From CAYMPH01 sp964529415 (lineage in GTDB: Bacteria; Spirochaetota; UBA4802; UBA5550): a stretch of DNA of 64,000 nucleotides. Below, piece after piece: positions 41,977 to 51,603 of the stretch (within the stretch, counting starts at the first letter, position 1; each line of letters starts with the position of its first letter). Under the pieces are notes generated by a model. It saw only the letters and a list, made by a program, of their open reading frames with translations, had not been told where the DNA came from and ran no database searches. The stretch lies in assembly GCA_964529415.1 (NCBI GenBank), contig CAZGWD010000007.1, forward strand, positions 143,862 through 207,861, written 5' to 3'. A program made the position numbers and the translations under genes.

Positions 41977-43722
41977 ATGTCTACTAAAATTACAAAAGGT
42001 GTTATTGCTTCTCACGGAATCAGGATCGGGAGAGCCCTTGTATATCAGGGTGAAAAGATTTTTATTCCTAAATATTATATTAAAGAAGAAGAAGTTAATC
42101 TCGAGTTAAAAAGATTTCAGGAAGCTATAGATAAAACCAAACTTGAAATAACTGCGATACAGCATCAGATAGAGGAAAATATATCAAAGGATATGGCTGA
42201 TATTTTTGCAAGTCATATCATGATGCTTGAAGATCCGACTATTATTGAAAAAGCCAGAAAATCTGTAACTGAAGATAAAAAGAATATCGAATGGGTTATG
42301 AGCGATATTTCTATTGATATGATAGACAACCTAAGCAAAGTTGATGACGATTATATCAAAGAACGAATTATTGATATTTCTGATATTAATAAAAGACTCA
42401 TAGCTAATCTTCAGAAAAAATCTTCATCCAAAATTTCATCTTTAACTGAAGAGGGAATTGTTTTTGCCTCAGACCTGACTCCATCTGAAACTGCATTGAT
42501 GAACAAAAAACTTATTCTTGCATTTGTAACAGACAAAGGCGGAAAGACTTCACATACAGCAATAATGGCAAGAGCTTTGGGGATTCCTGCGATTGTGGGA
42601 ACGATTAACGGCACAACACTTGTCAAAACAGGTGACAGGGTAATTGTAGACGCAATACACGGCAGCATAATTATCAACCCAGAAGAAGAGGAAATTGAAG
42701 AATACCTGCAATATCAGAAGGATTTCAATCTTTTAAATTTTGAACTTGCAAAATTAAACACTCTACCGTCACGAACGAAAGACGATGTTGAAGTCTCAAT
42801 ATACGGTAACATAGAAATTCCTGATGAAATGAATGCCATTATGGATCATGGAGCCCAGGGAATCGGCCTGTTCCGCTCTGAATTTCTGTTCCTTGATAAA
42901 ACTCTTCCAAGTGAGGAAGATCAATTCAATGCATATAAAAATGTTGCAGAATTTTTTAAACCGCTTCCTGTTACAATCAGGACACTGGATGTCGGCGGTG
43001 ATAAAATTTTTTCCTACAGCAACCATTATAAAGAAAAAAATCCATTTCTCGGGTGCAGGGCAATAAGATTCAGCCTGGAGAATGAACAAATGTTCAGGAT
43101 CCAGCTTAAAGCTATTCTCAGAGCGAGTGTTTACGGGAATGTTCAACTGATGTTTCCAATGATTACAAATGTTGAGGAATTAATAAAAGCCAAACAGATT
43201 ACTGAAGAAATAAAAAATGAATTAAAATCCGGCGGAATCGAATTTAATGAAAAAATTAAAATCGGTGTAATGATAGAGATTCCATCAGCTGTAATTTCAG
43301 CTGATATTCTGGCAAAACATGCAGATTTCTTTTCAGTTGGTACAAATGATCTTGTTCAGTATGTTCTTGCCGTTGATAGAATTAATGAAAAAATTGCATA
43401 TCTATACAATCCGCTTAATATATCCGTATTACGTTTATTGAAATTTCTAATGGATATTTCCTCAAAGAATTCAATACCTGTATCTATCTGCGGTGAAATT
43501 GCAGGAGGAATAAAATATACAATGCTATTGATCGGATTAGGATTCAGGGAATTATCAATGAGCCAGTCTTCTCTTCAACAGGTTAAAAAAATAATCAGGG
43601 ATGTTACTGTTCAGGAATGCGTTGATTTAGCAGAAGAAGTTTTAAAAATGGATTTAATTGAAAATATTGAAAAATATATAAATGATATGATGCATAAAAA
43701 ATTTCCGGGCATGATACTGTAA
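41977..43722 (+). CDS. ptsI: Phosphoenolpyruvate-protein phosphotransferase (enzyme I)
   Basis: 581 residues, the family length. N-terminal GVIASHGIRIGRALVY, the phosphorylated His at about residue 193 in GGKTSHTAIMARAL, the PEP-binding QGIGLFRSEFLFLD, and GVMIEIPSAV and SVGTNDLVQYVLAVDR are all present. It transfers phosphate from PEP to HPr. Neither HPr nor any EII gene is in the window, so transport versus regulation cannot be decided. It lies 20 bp after argC. Confidence 0.95.
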   Translation: MSTKITKGVIASHGIRIGRALVYQGEKIFIPKYYIKEEEVNLELKRFQEAIDKTKLEITAIQHQIEENISKDMADIFASHIMMLEDPTIIEKARKSVTEDKKNIEWVMSDISIDMIDNLSKVDDDYIKERIIDISDINKRLIANLQKKSSSKISSLTEEGIVFASDLTPSETALMNKKLILAFVTDKGGKTSHTAIMARALGIPAIVGTINGTTLVKTGDRVIVDAIHGSIIINPEEEEIEEYLQYQKDFNLLNFELAKLNTLPSRTKDDVEVSIYGNIEIPDEMNAIMDHGAQGIGLFRSEFLFLDKTLPSEEDQFNAYKNVAEFFKPLPVTIRTLDVGGDKIFSYSNHYKEKNPFLGCRAIRFSLENEQMFRIQLKAILRASVYGNVQLMFPMITNVEELIKAKQITEEIKNELKSGGIEFNEKIKIGVMIEIPSAVISADILAKHADFFSVGTNDLVQYVLAVDRINEKIAYLYNPLNISVLRLLKFLMDISSKNSIPVSICGEIAGGIKYTMLLIGLGFRELSMSQSSLQQVKKIIRDVTVQECVDLAEEVLKMDLIENIEKYINDMMHKKFPGMIL

Positions 43723-43737
43723 GCTGAAGTTTTTTTT

Positions 43738-44487
43738 ATGAAATTATATAAAGATCTCGCTGAATACTATTTCACAATTGAAAGCAAACACCGTGATATT
43801 ACCGATGATATTGCTTTCATCAGAACTTTTATTCATGGTCAGAATTCTCCGAAACTTATAGATCTCGGATGCGGAACAGGGGAACATATAGGCGCTCTTA
43901 CCAGATATGGTTTAAAATGCACTGGTATAGACGCGAGCGATGAAATGATAAAATTTGCAAAAAAGCGGTTTCCTCAGAATATAAATTTTATCAAATCATC
44001 AATTACATCTTTTGATTATTACAACGAGTTCGATTTTGCAATTTCACTGTTCGGATCGTTCAATTATCTTACTGAAGATTCAGAAATAGATAAAGCTTTA
44101 TGGAATACATACAGATCTATGAAACCGGATGGAATTGCAATTTTCGAAATATGGAATTCCCAGCCTTTTGAAAAAATCGGGCATAAAGAAATAACTCATG
44201 TATCAACATCCGAATATAACAATACAATAATTGAAAGAGAGCGCGGATTTAAGATTATTGAATCCGGAATAAAAAAGATTGTTGAAGTGGATTTCAACTA
44301 TCTTATAAAAACCGGTTCAGATATTAAAAAACTTGAAGACAAGCACAAGATGAGAACTTTTACAGCAGAAGAAATTACAGCTTTTTTAAAAGACAACGGT
44401 TTTATAATAAAACAGTTCTATGGAAATTTTCTTAAAGAGCCGTATAGGGAAAATTCATCCAGAATTATAGTAATTTTTACTAAATAA
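43738..44487 (+). CDS. SAM-dependent methyltransferase
   Basis: 249 residues. Motif I is LIDLGCGTGEHIGAL, followed by GIDASDEMIKFAKKRF (acidic post-I) and FDFAISLFGSFNYL. The later region with FEIWNSQPF and TFTAEEITAFLKDNGF fits the class I DUF/Methyltransf_25 type acting on small molecules or glycans. The substrate is unknown. It is the last plus-strand gene before the shared terminator with lon, and follows ptsI by 15 bp. Confidence 0.82.
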   Translation: MKLYKDLAEYYFTIESKHRDITDDIAFIRTFIHGQNSPKLIDLGCGTGEHIGALTRYGLKCTGIDASDEMIKFAKKRFPQNINFIKSSITSFDYYNEFDFAISLFGSFNYLTEDSEIDKALWNTYRSMKPDGIAIFEIWNSQPFEKIGHKEITHVSTSEYNNTIIERERGFKIIESGIKKIVEVDFNYLIKTGSDIKKLEDKHKMRTFTAEEITAFLKDNGFIIKQFYGNFLKEPYRENSSRIIVIFTK

Positions 44488-44529
44488 ATAACAAAGAAGC
44501 CCGCTTGATTGCGGGCTTCTTTGTTATTT
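44486..44529. terminator. Bidirectional terminator between methyltransferase and lon
   Basis: Perfect 19-bp stem (44486-44504 with 44511-44529) with GC core gaagcccgc/gcgggcttc and A/T tracts on both sides, serving the two convergent transcripts. Confidence 0.95.
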
Positions 44530-44545
44530 AAAGATGTTATAAAAT

Positions 44546-46993
44546 TTACATTTTTACTCTGCTGTCGCTGTTAACAGATTTTCCAATATCAACAGCCCAG
44601 TCGCCAAAAGTCTGTTTCCATCTTTCATAAAGATCTTTTGTTTTTGTTGAATCTTTAAAGAATTTATCAGGACTTTCAAGTGCAAGGAAGAGAACTTCTT
44701 CCATTGTACTTACAGCGTGAAATATCATCTGGTTTTTAACATATTCAGGGATTTTTTCAAGATCCTTCTCGTTTTCTTTCGGTATAATCACGTGTTTAAT
44801 ATCAGCTCTATGAGCAGCAAGGATTTTTTCCTTTAATCCGCCTATAGGAAGAACTTTTCCTCTTAGTGTGATTTCACCTGTCATTGCTACATCTGCTCTT
44901 ACTGGAATTCCAGTGTAGAGTGAAGCCATTACAACTCCCATGGTTATACCTGCAGACGGTCCATCTTTTGGTATAGCACCTTCAGGAACATGCAGATGAA
45001 GATCAAAACGTTTTATTACTTCCTCATCTATATTAAAAAACTGCTGATTGGCTTTTACAAAAGTAAAAGCAGCCTGTGCAGATTCCTGCATAACCTCACC
45101 CAGTTTTCCGGTTAATCTTAGATCACCCTTGCCTTTTATCAGTGATGCTTCAATATGAAGAATATCTCCTCCAACCTCAGTCCAGGCAAGACCATTGGCA
45201 AGAGCGACTTCATTTTTCAGCTCTTTAATTCCATATTTAAATTTAATCGGGCCTAAATATTTTTTTAATGCTTCTTCATCAATAATTTTTTTGAATGTTA
45301 ATCCGTTTAAAACAACTTCACGGGCTACTTTTCTGCAAACCTTGGCTATTACTCGTTCAAGGCTTCTTACACCTGCCTCTCTTGTGTAATGTCTTATAGT
45401 AAAAAGCATGGCATCTTCTGAATATTCAATATTATCCAGAGAAATTCCATTTTCATCAATCTGTTTGCTTAATAAAAATTTTATGGCAATGTTCATTTTT
45501 TCAGGTTCAGTGTAGCTTGAAATTTCTATAATTTCCATTCTATCAAGAAGAGGAATTGGAATATTATGCTGAACATTTGCAGTTGTAACAAACATAACGT
45601 CTGATAAATTATACGGGATCTCCATATAATGATCTATGAAAGCATTATTCTGCTCAGGATCAAGAACTTCAAGCAAAGCAGAGGATGGGTCGCCTCTGAA
45701 ATCCATTGACATCTTATCAATCTCATCGAGAAGAATAAGAGGATTTATATTTCCGGCTTTTTTCATCATCTGAATGATTCTGCCGGGTAATGCGCCTACA
45801 TAAGTTCTTCTATGGCCTCTTATTTCAGCTTCATCTCTTACACCGCCGAGAGACATACGTACATATTTGCGGCCCAGAGCTCTTGCAACAGATTTGCCGA
45901 GAGAGGTTTTTCCAACTCCGGGAGGCCCTACGAAGCATAAAATCGGCCCTTTCAGTTTTTTGGAAAGCTGACGCACAGCAATATATTCTATAATTCTTTC
46001 TTTGACATCTTCAAGGCCGTAATGATCTTCATTGAGAATCTCAAGAGCGCGTTCAATATCCCTGCTGTCTTTGGTTTTTTTATGCCATGGAATATCCCGC
46101 AGCCACTCAATATATGTCCGAACAACAGTTGATTCAGCTGACATTGGCGGCATCTTTTCAAGTCTTTTAAGCTCCTGCATAGCCTTGGCCGAAGCTTCCG
46201 GGCTAAGTTTCGCGGATTCGATGGATTTTTTAAACTCATCCATTTCATCAACTTCACCATCACCCTGGCCAAGTTCCTTTTTAATTATTTTCATCTGTTC
46301 ATTAAGGTAGTATTCTTTCTGGGTCTTTTCCATCTGTTTGCGGACCTGACCCTGAATTTTTTTCTCAATGTACATTACTTCAATTTCACCGTTGATCAGT
46401 TCAATAAGCTTAACAATCCTTTCAGCCGGGTTACCCAGGTCAAGTATGGATTGTTTATAAGCAATTTTCATTTCGATATGAGATGATATTACATCTGCAA
46501 GCTGGGAAATGTTTTCGATGCTTATTGCTGTTGTGAGTGCTTCTTTCGGTACTTTTTTATTCAGTTTAATATACTTCTCAAATACATCGAGAAGATTCTT
46601 TTTCAGATTAAGTATATCTGAAGTTATTTCAAGCTCACGGTTTATATCCTTTATGGAAACTTCGTAGATATCACTGTCATTATATAAATCAGAAATATAT
46701 CCTCTTGAAATTCCCTCAACAAGAACTTTAATTGTTCCATCCGGAAGTTTCAGAAGCTGCAGAATTTCTGATACAGTTCCAACATTGTAAATGTCTTTTA
46801 TATCAGGAGTTGTAATCTGTGCATCTGTCTGGGTTGCAAGCACAATGAATCTGTCTGTTTTCATTGCCTTGTCCAAAGCTTTTACTGATTTTTCCCTGCC
46901 GACAAAAAGAGGAACCACCATATGAGGAAAAACTACTACATCTCTTAAAGGAAGCAGCGGATATTTTTTATCAAAATTAATATTTTTTTTCAT
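44546..46993 (-). CDS. lon: ATP-dependent Lon protease
   Basis: 815 residues. N-terminal LON substrate domain (YPLLPLRDVVVFPHMVVPLF), a coiled coil, the AAA+ module with Walker A GPPGVGKTSLGKS and Walker B LILLDEIDKM, sensor segments, and the C-terminal protease domain with the catalytic Ser in KDGPSAGITMG and Lys in GKVLPIGGLKEKI. Degrades damaged and regulatory proteins in the cytoplasm. Last gene of the tig-clpP-clpX-lon cluster, 12 bp after clpX. Confidence 0.97.
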   Translation of the reverse strand: MKKNINFDKKYPLLPLRDVVVFPHMVVPLFVGREKSVKALDKAMKTDRFIVLATQTDAQITTPDIKDIYNVGTVSEILQLLKLPDGTIKVLVEGISRGYISDLYNDSDIYEVSIKDINRELEITSDILNLKKNLLDVFEKYIKLNKKVPKEALTTAISIENISQLADVISSHIEMKIAYKQSILDLGNPAERIVKLIELINGEIEVMYIEKKIQGQVRKQMEKTQKEYYLNEQMKIIKKELGQGDGEVDEMDEFKKSIESAKLSPEASAKAMQELKRLEKMPPMSAESTVVRTYIEWLRDIPWHKKTKDSRDIERALEILNEDHYGLEDVKERIIEYIAVRQLSKKLKGPILCFVGPPGVGKTSLGKSVARALGRKYVRMSLGGVRDEAEIRGHRRTYVGALPGRIIQMMKKAGNINPLILLDEIDKMSMDFRGDPSSALLEVLDPEQNNAFIDHYMEIPYNLSDVMFVTTANVQHNIPIPLLDRMEIIEISSYTEPEKMNIAIKFLLSKQIDENGISLDNIEYSEDAMLFTIRHYTREAGVRSLERVIAKVCRKVAREVVLNGLTFKKIIDEEALKKYLGPIKFKYGIKELKNEVALANGLAWTEVGGDILHIEASLIKGKGDLRLTGKLGEVMQESAQAAFTFVKANQQFFNIDEEVIKRFDLHLHVPEGAIPKDGPSAGITMGVVMASLYTGIPVRADVAMTGEITLRGKVLPIGGLKEKILAAHRADIKHVIIPKENEKDLEKIPEYVKNQMIFHAVSTMEEVLFLALESPDKFFKDSTKTKDLYERWKQTFGDWAVDIGKSVNSDSRVKM

Positions 46994-47005
46994 ATTACAC
47001 CGGTT

Positions 47006-48271
47006 TTATGCTGATTTCTCAGCTTCTCTATAAAATATTTGCGGTTCGCCATTGCCCTGAACCATAGCTTTAGTAATTACTACTTTTTCAACATTGGCAA
47101 TTGAAGGCAGATCAAACATAAGATCCAGCATTATTTTTTCAAGAACTGCACGCAGTCCTCTCGCGCCGGATTTCCTCTGTATCGCAATTTCTGCAATTTC
47201 TTCAACTGCGTCTGGCATAAATTCAAGATCAACATCTTCGAATGAGAACATTTTCGCATATTGCTTGACAATAGCATTTTTAGGTTCAGTCAGGATCTTG
47301 ATTAAAATTGATTTATCAAGATCATCAAGAACTGCTATAATTGGAATTCTTCCTATAAATTCAGGAATCAATCCGTATTTAATCATATCTTCTGGATGAA
47401 GATTATTCATGAGATCTATATATTTTTTTTCAACATTTGACTGGATATCAGCACCAAATCCGAGAGATTTATTTCCTGTTCTTCTCTGTACAACTTTATC
47501 AAGTCCGATAAAAGCGCCGCCGCATATAAATAATATATTTTTGGTATCAATTGTTATAAATTCCTGATGAGGATGCTTTCTTCCACCCTGAGGAGGAACA
47601 TTGGAAATTGTTCCTTCTATTATTTTAAGAAGAGCCTGCTGAACACCTTCACCAGAAACATCTCTTGTGATTGACGGATTTTCAGATTTTCTTGAAATTT
47701 TATCTATCTCATCGATATAAATAATTCCAATCTCTGCTTTTTTTACATCGCCTTCTGCATTCTGAATCAGTCTTAACAAAATATTTTCAACATCTTCACC
47801 GACATATCCGGCTTCAGTAAGTGTTGTTGCATCAACAATTGCAAAAGGAACATGAAGTATTCTTGCAAGAGTCTGGGCAAGAAGAGTTTTGCCTGTTCCG
47901 GTAGGGCCTGCAAGCATAATGTTGCTCTTATCAAGCTCAACATCATTTTTCTTTAAATTCTTGTTGCTGAAAATGCGTTTATAATGGTTGTAAACTGCAA
48001 CAGACAGAACTTTCTTTGCTTCATTCTGGCCGATAACATATTCATCAAGTATAGATTTTATTTCAACAGGCTTCGGGAGATTTGTAATTTCCCCGCTTGT
48101 ATTTTTGTCATTATCCTCGGCAATTATTTCATTACAGAGATCAATGCATTCATCGCATATATAAACTTCCGGACCGGCAACAAGCTTTTTGACAACTTCC
48201 TGGCTTTTGCCGCAGAATGTGCAGAATAATTTCTCTTTTGTGGCCTGATCATCTTTTTTTTTCGATGCCAT
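47006..48271 (-). CDS. clpX: ClpX, ATPase subunit of ClpXP
   Basis: 421 residues from ATG at 48271 (site CAGGAGATAAT); an upstream in-frame start adds 16 non-conserved residues. The N-terminal C4 zinc domain (LFCTFCGKSQ, YICDECIDLC) is complete. Walker A GPTGTGKTLLAQ, the pore loop GYVGEDVE, Walker B IIYIDEIDKI and the arginine finger region RKSGARGLR are present. Unfolds and feeds substrates to ClpP, whose gene is immediately upstream. Confidence 0.97.
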   Translation of the reverse strand: MASKKKDDQATKEKLFCTFCGKSQEVVKKLVAGPEVYICDECIDLCNEIIAEDNDKNTSGEITNLPKPVEIKSILDEYVIGQNEAKKVLSVAVYNHYKRIFSNKNLKKNDVELDKSNIMLAGPTGTGKTLLAQTLARILHVPFAIVDATTLTEAGYVGEDVENILLRLIQNAEGDVKKAEIGIIYIDEIDKISRKSENPSITRDVSGEGVQQALLKIIEGTISNVPPQGGRKHPHQEFITIDTKNILFICGGAFIGLDKVVQRRTGNKSLGFGADIQSNVEKKYIDLMNNLHPEDMIKYGLIPEFIGRIPIIAVLDDLDKSILIKILTEPKNAIVKQYAKMFSFEDVDLEFMPDAVEEIAEIAIQRKSGARGLRAVLEKIMLDLMFDLPSIANVEKVVITKAMVQGNGEPQIFYREAEKSA

Positions 48272-48342
48272 ATTATCTCCTGAATAAAATCCAATGTTGT
48301 GAATCCTGATGAATATCAATAAAATTATTTATCGATAAATCC

Positions 48343-48924
48343 TTATCTTGTTTCAATAACCTTGTCTATTAAACCGTACTCAAGGGCTTCTTTTGCAGAC
48401 ATAAAATAATCCCGATCAAGATCAGCATCAATTTTTTCCACATTCTGCCCTGTGTGCTTTCCGTATATTTCATTTAGCTTCTTTTTAACTTTAAGAATTT
48501 CATTTGCATGTATCATAATATCAGACGCCTGGCCCTGAAATCCTGCTGATGGCTGATGGATCATTATTCTTGAATTTGGAAGAGCTGATCTTTTACCCTT
48601 GGCTCCGGCAGATAAAAGAAGAGATCCCATTGACGCAGCCTGTCCAAGGCATATTGTTGCCACGTCTGGCTTTATATATTGAATTGTATCGTAAATTGCA
48701 AGACCGGATGTTACTACACCGCCGGGGGAATTGATATAGATATAAATATCTTTATCAGGATCTTCTGCTTCGAGAAAGAGCAATTGTGCGATGATAAGGC
48801 TTGCCATGTGGTCATCTATTGCTTCACCGAGAAAGATAATTCTGTCTTTTAAAAGCCTTGAGTATATGTCATAAGATCTTTCGCCTCTGCTTGTCTGCTC
48901 TACTACTATTGGTATCAAACTCAT
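48343..48924 (-). CDS. clpP: ClpP protease subunit
   Basis: 193 residues. N-terminal RGERSYDIYSRLL, the catalytic Ser in GQAASMGSLLLSAG, His in MIHQPSAGFQG and the late Asp in DRDYFMSAKEALEYGLID. Forms the proteolytic chamber used by ClpX. AGGAG site before the ATG. Lies between tig and clpX. Confidence 0.97.
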   Translation of the reverse strand: MSLIPIVVEQTSRGERSYDIYSRLLKDRIIFLGEAIDDHMASLIIAQLLFLEAEDPDKDIYIYINSPGGVVTSGLAIYDTIQYIKPDVATICLGQAASMGSLLLSAGAKGKRSALPNSRIMIHQPSAGFQGQASDIMIHANEILKVKKKLNEIYGKHTGQNVEKIDADLDRDYFMSAKEALEYGLIDKVIETR

Positions 48925-49216
48925 TTATGCGCTCCTAGTGATTATTGGGGCGGGTTTTTTTCGCGTATATAATTAAAATCGGAATTAATCTTCGCAAACA
49001 CCACCACTTTTTAATTTATTAATTACAAAGCATGAATAATCATATGAAAATACAAAAAATAAATTATGTATTACTTTATATATCAGCTTTGAAATATCAA
49101 TATTTAATATAACTATTTATGCGACATATTTCAATATTAATTTTACTTTGTTAAATAATTATAACAAAAATAAATTATTTTCATTGAATAAAACTGATTT
49201 TTCTTTTATAAAACAG

Positions 49217-50533
49217 CTATTTGGCGTTTATAAGCTCCATAAGTTTCACAGGCTTCAGCTTTTTTATTTTTGCTGAATTGTATATAAATTCCATCGCACT
49301 ATCAAGCATCAGTTCTGATTCAATATTCGGTCTTTTATTTTCTTTTGTAATCATTTCTTCAATTTCTTCAATGGTCTTTTTGTTTTTTAATGCAATACCT
49401 TCTATAACTTCCTTATATCTGTTTTCATCTACTTTAAGTTCTTCTTTTTTAACTATTTCGGACAGTACAAGAGTTGTTTTAATTGATTGAGTCGCATCTT
49501 CGTGAAGTTTTGTACGCAGTGTTTCAGGATCAATCCCCATTAATTCAGCAAATTCAGTAAAATTATCATTATTGTAGCCGATTCTCTGCTGTGTTCTTTT
49601 AAATAAAGAATACATTTCTGTAACTATAAGAGATTCAGGTATTTCAAATTTAGTGTTTTTTACAATTTCTTCAATTATTTTAGCTTTGGCATCACCTTTG
49701 GTTTTTTCAACAACATATCTTTCAATATATTCCCTGAGTTTTTTCTGCATATCCTCTTTAGATTCATAATTATTTTTTTTCGCAAGCTCATCATCAAAAT
49801 CAGGAAGTTTCATATCGCTAATTTCATAAACCTGAACCAGATATTTAATCTTTTTACCTGCGATATCCTTGATATAATAATCATCCTGGTATGATACGGT
49901 TATCTCTTTTTCTTCATCAACCTTCATTCCGATGATTCCGTCATCTAAGGCTGATTCCTCTTTAGATTTTCCAAGAATAATCGCATATTCCTTGAAATCA
50001 TCCTTTTCTATATCAAGTCTTCTCAGCCTGATTCTAACCATATCGCCTTTTTTAGCTGCTTCGCCTTTTTCCTTGATTATTGCTTCAGCGTGTTTTTCTC
50101 TTATTGAATCAATTTCATCTTTAATATCATCGTCATTTACTACGCATGACTGCTCATCAATATGAATATCCTTGTATTTACCAAGCTCAATTGTTGGAGG
50201 AACCTCAAATATTGCTTTAAATTTAAAGTCTGAGCCTCTTGTTGCTTTTTCAAATTCAAATTTTGGTTCTGTTATTGGAGTATATTTTTTTTCGGTTACT
50301 GCATCCCAGAATTCCTGCTTGGAAATATTTTCTGCAACTTCGTGATCTGCTGCTTCGCTGTACCTGCTTTCTATAAGACTTAGCGGAGCTTTCCCTTTAC
50401 GGAAACCATCTAATTTAGCTGATTTAATGAATTTATCATAAACCATCTTATATTCAATTTCAACACGCTCTTTTGGTATTTCTACTTCAATTTCATATCT
50501 TGAATTCTCTAATTTTTTTTCTGATATGTTCAA
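49217..50533 (-). CDS. tig: Trigger factor
   Basis: 438 residues from a TTG start with an AGGGG site. The ribosome-binding signature GFRKGKAP lies at about residue 40. A PPIase-like FKBP domain spans about 155-245 (KKGDMVRIRLRRL through KKIKYLVQVYEI), followed by the helical chaperone arms. It binds nascent chains at the ribosome exit. It heads the tig-clpP-clpX-lon set, with a 292-bp AT-rich gap before clpP that probably contains a separate promoter. Confidence 0.95.
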   Translation of the reverse strand: MNISEKKLENSRYEIEVEIPKERVEIEYKMVYDKFIKSAKLDGFRKGKAPLSLIESRYSEAADHEVAENISKQEFWDAVTEKKYTPITEPKFEFEKATRGSDFKFKAIFEVPPTIELGKYKDIHIDEQSCVVNDDDIKDEIDSIREKHAEAIIKEKGEAAKKGDMVRIRLRRLDIEKDDFKEYAIILGKSKEESALDDGIIGMKVDEEKEITVSYQDDYYIKDIAGKKIKYLVQVYEISDMKLPDFDDELAKKNNYESKEDMQKKLREYIERYVVEKTKGDAKAKIIEEIVKNTKFEIPESLIVTEMYSLFKRTQQRIGYNNDNFTEFAELMGIDPETLRTKLHEDATQSIKTTLVLSEIVKKEELKVDENRYKEVIEGIALKNKKTIEEIEEMITKENKRPNIESELMLDSAMEFIYNSAKIKKLKPVKLMELINAK

Positions 50534-50673
50534 TTTAACACCCCTACTGTGAATTATTTAGTTTTCAATGAATTTATAAACAACTTAAGCGTCAAACATT
50601 TTTTCTATAATATTGTCCATATATTCAATTGATATATGCAATATTTAATTGGTTTAATAAATTGTAAATATAC

Positions 50674-50703
50674 AAAAAAAAGCCGCTTTTAGCGGCTTTT
50701 TTA
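50674..50703 (-). terminator. Terminator of the tRNA-Leu/tRNA-Gly transcript
   Basis: Stem aaaaaagccgct - ttt - agcggctttttt with a T run continuing on the minus strand. Confidence 0.88.
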
Positions 50704-50708
50704 AAATG

Positions 50709-50780
<72 letters not shown>

Positions 50781-50816
50781 GCTTTAGGATTATGATTTGC
50801 CGATACAATCGGCTTT

Positions 50817-50899
50817 TGCGAGCGAAGGGAATCGAACCCCCACGCCTTTCGGCACTAGATCCTAAGTCTAGCGTGTCTGCCTAGTTCCACCACGCTCGC
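50817..50899 (-). tRNA. tRNA-Leu (TAG)
   Basis: Class II tRNA with acceptor GCGAGCG/CGCTCGC and A73. Anticodon stem CTAGA/TCTAG encloses CTTAGGA (anticodon TAG). Long variable arm TGCCGAAAGGCG, T loop TTCGATT. Transcribed ahead of tRNA-Gly. Confidence 0.95.
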
Positions 50900-50975
50900 C
50901 TATGGGTTAATCCTGAAATTTTCAAGTTTAACATTGTTACTTGGTCAATATTTTATAACTGCAATAAATTTCAAG

Positions 50976-51242
50976 TTATTTTTTTAAAATTGAGCCGTTA
51001 GTTGTATGACAGGAATTACATCCTGAAAATGTACCGATTTTATTATAATTAAACTGACCTTTTTTATACCCCTGTTTAAAACCTTCCTGCCGTGATATTT
51101 TTGTTGTCTGGTTATGGCAGTATGCGCAGCCGCCTTCAACATCACCCATTTCTTTAATGTGCAGCTGCTGATTTTGCGGAGTTGCAAACAGCACTGATAT
51201 AGATAATGCTGTTATAATGATAATAATAAATATTTTTTTCAT
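50976..51242 (-). CDS. Small periplasmic dihaem cytochrome c
   Basis: 88 residues from ATG at 51242; an in-frame ATG 12 bp upstream is possible. Signal peptide MKKIFIIIIITALSISVLFA. Two haem motifs CAYCH and CNSCH are about 38 residues apart, with little else, so the mature protein of about 68 residues wraps two haems. Other His residues (for example LHIKEM) could be distal ligands. A small electron shuttle is likely; whether it partners the 12-haem cytochrome at 36 kb is unknown. Confidence 0.85.
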   Translation of the reverse strand: MKKIFIIIIITALSISVLFATPQNQQLHIKEMGDVEGGCAYCHNQTTKISRQEGFKQGYKKGQFNYNKIGTFSGCNSCHTTNGSILKK

Positions 51243-51254
51243 CTTATTCACCAT

Positions 51255-51603
51255 AAATTTTTATAAAAGATGTAAAATTAATTATTTATAAATTTAAAGT
51301 TCAACTTTCTTTAAGCATATTTATTTTTCAATAAAATTATTCTTAATCCACAATTTATTAATGTAGTTTATATTTTTTATCATTCTATAGATAACGTGAA
51401 TCCAGTCCGTAAAAATGGATTCACCGGAAGGTGCAGGCAATCGCCTTTGCGGGTCTTGCAACCACGGATTAAAAACTAAAAGTGTTCTAATAAAATTTTT
51501 CAATGCTTTAATGATTCATCAATACTTGATATTATTTATTGACAGGAATTATCTTTCATCTGAAGATATATATTATTTTAATAATAAAAGGAGCAGCCTC
51601 CTG
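51255..51603. other. Divergent intergenic region with a GC-rich structured segment
   Basis: Contains a hairpin GTGAATCCA/TGGATTCAC (51396-51424) directly followed by about 45 bp of unusually GC-rich sequence (cggaaggtgcaggcaatcgc, then ctttgcgggtcttgcaacca) before AT-rich sequence resumes. It precedes the Fe-S/SCP2 gene, whose own ribosome-binding site is AAGGAG at 51589-51594. It could be a dispersed repeat or a cis-regulatory RNA. Confidence 0.45.

Noticed and set aside
42796..43146. Minus-strand frame of 116 codons
   Set aside because: Shadow of ptsI, which is fully conserved across this region on the other strand.
48925..49216. CIRCE heat-shock operator upstream of clpP
   Set aside because: I looked for TTAGCACTC-N9-GAGTGCTAA and found nothing similar in this gap.
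51321..51503. Minus-strand frame of 60 codons containing NPWLQDPQRRLPAPSGES
   Set aside because: It is the translation of the GC-rich structured leader and has no ribosome-binding site; more likely a repeat or RNA element than a gene.
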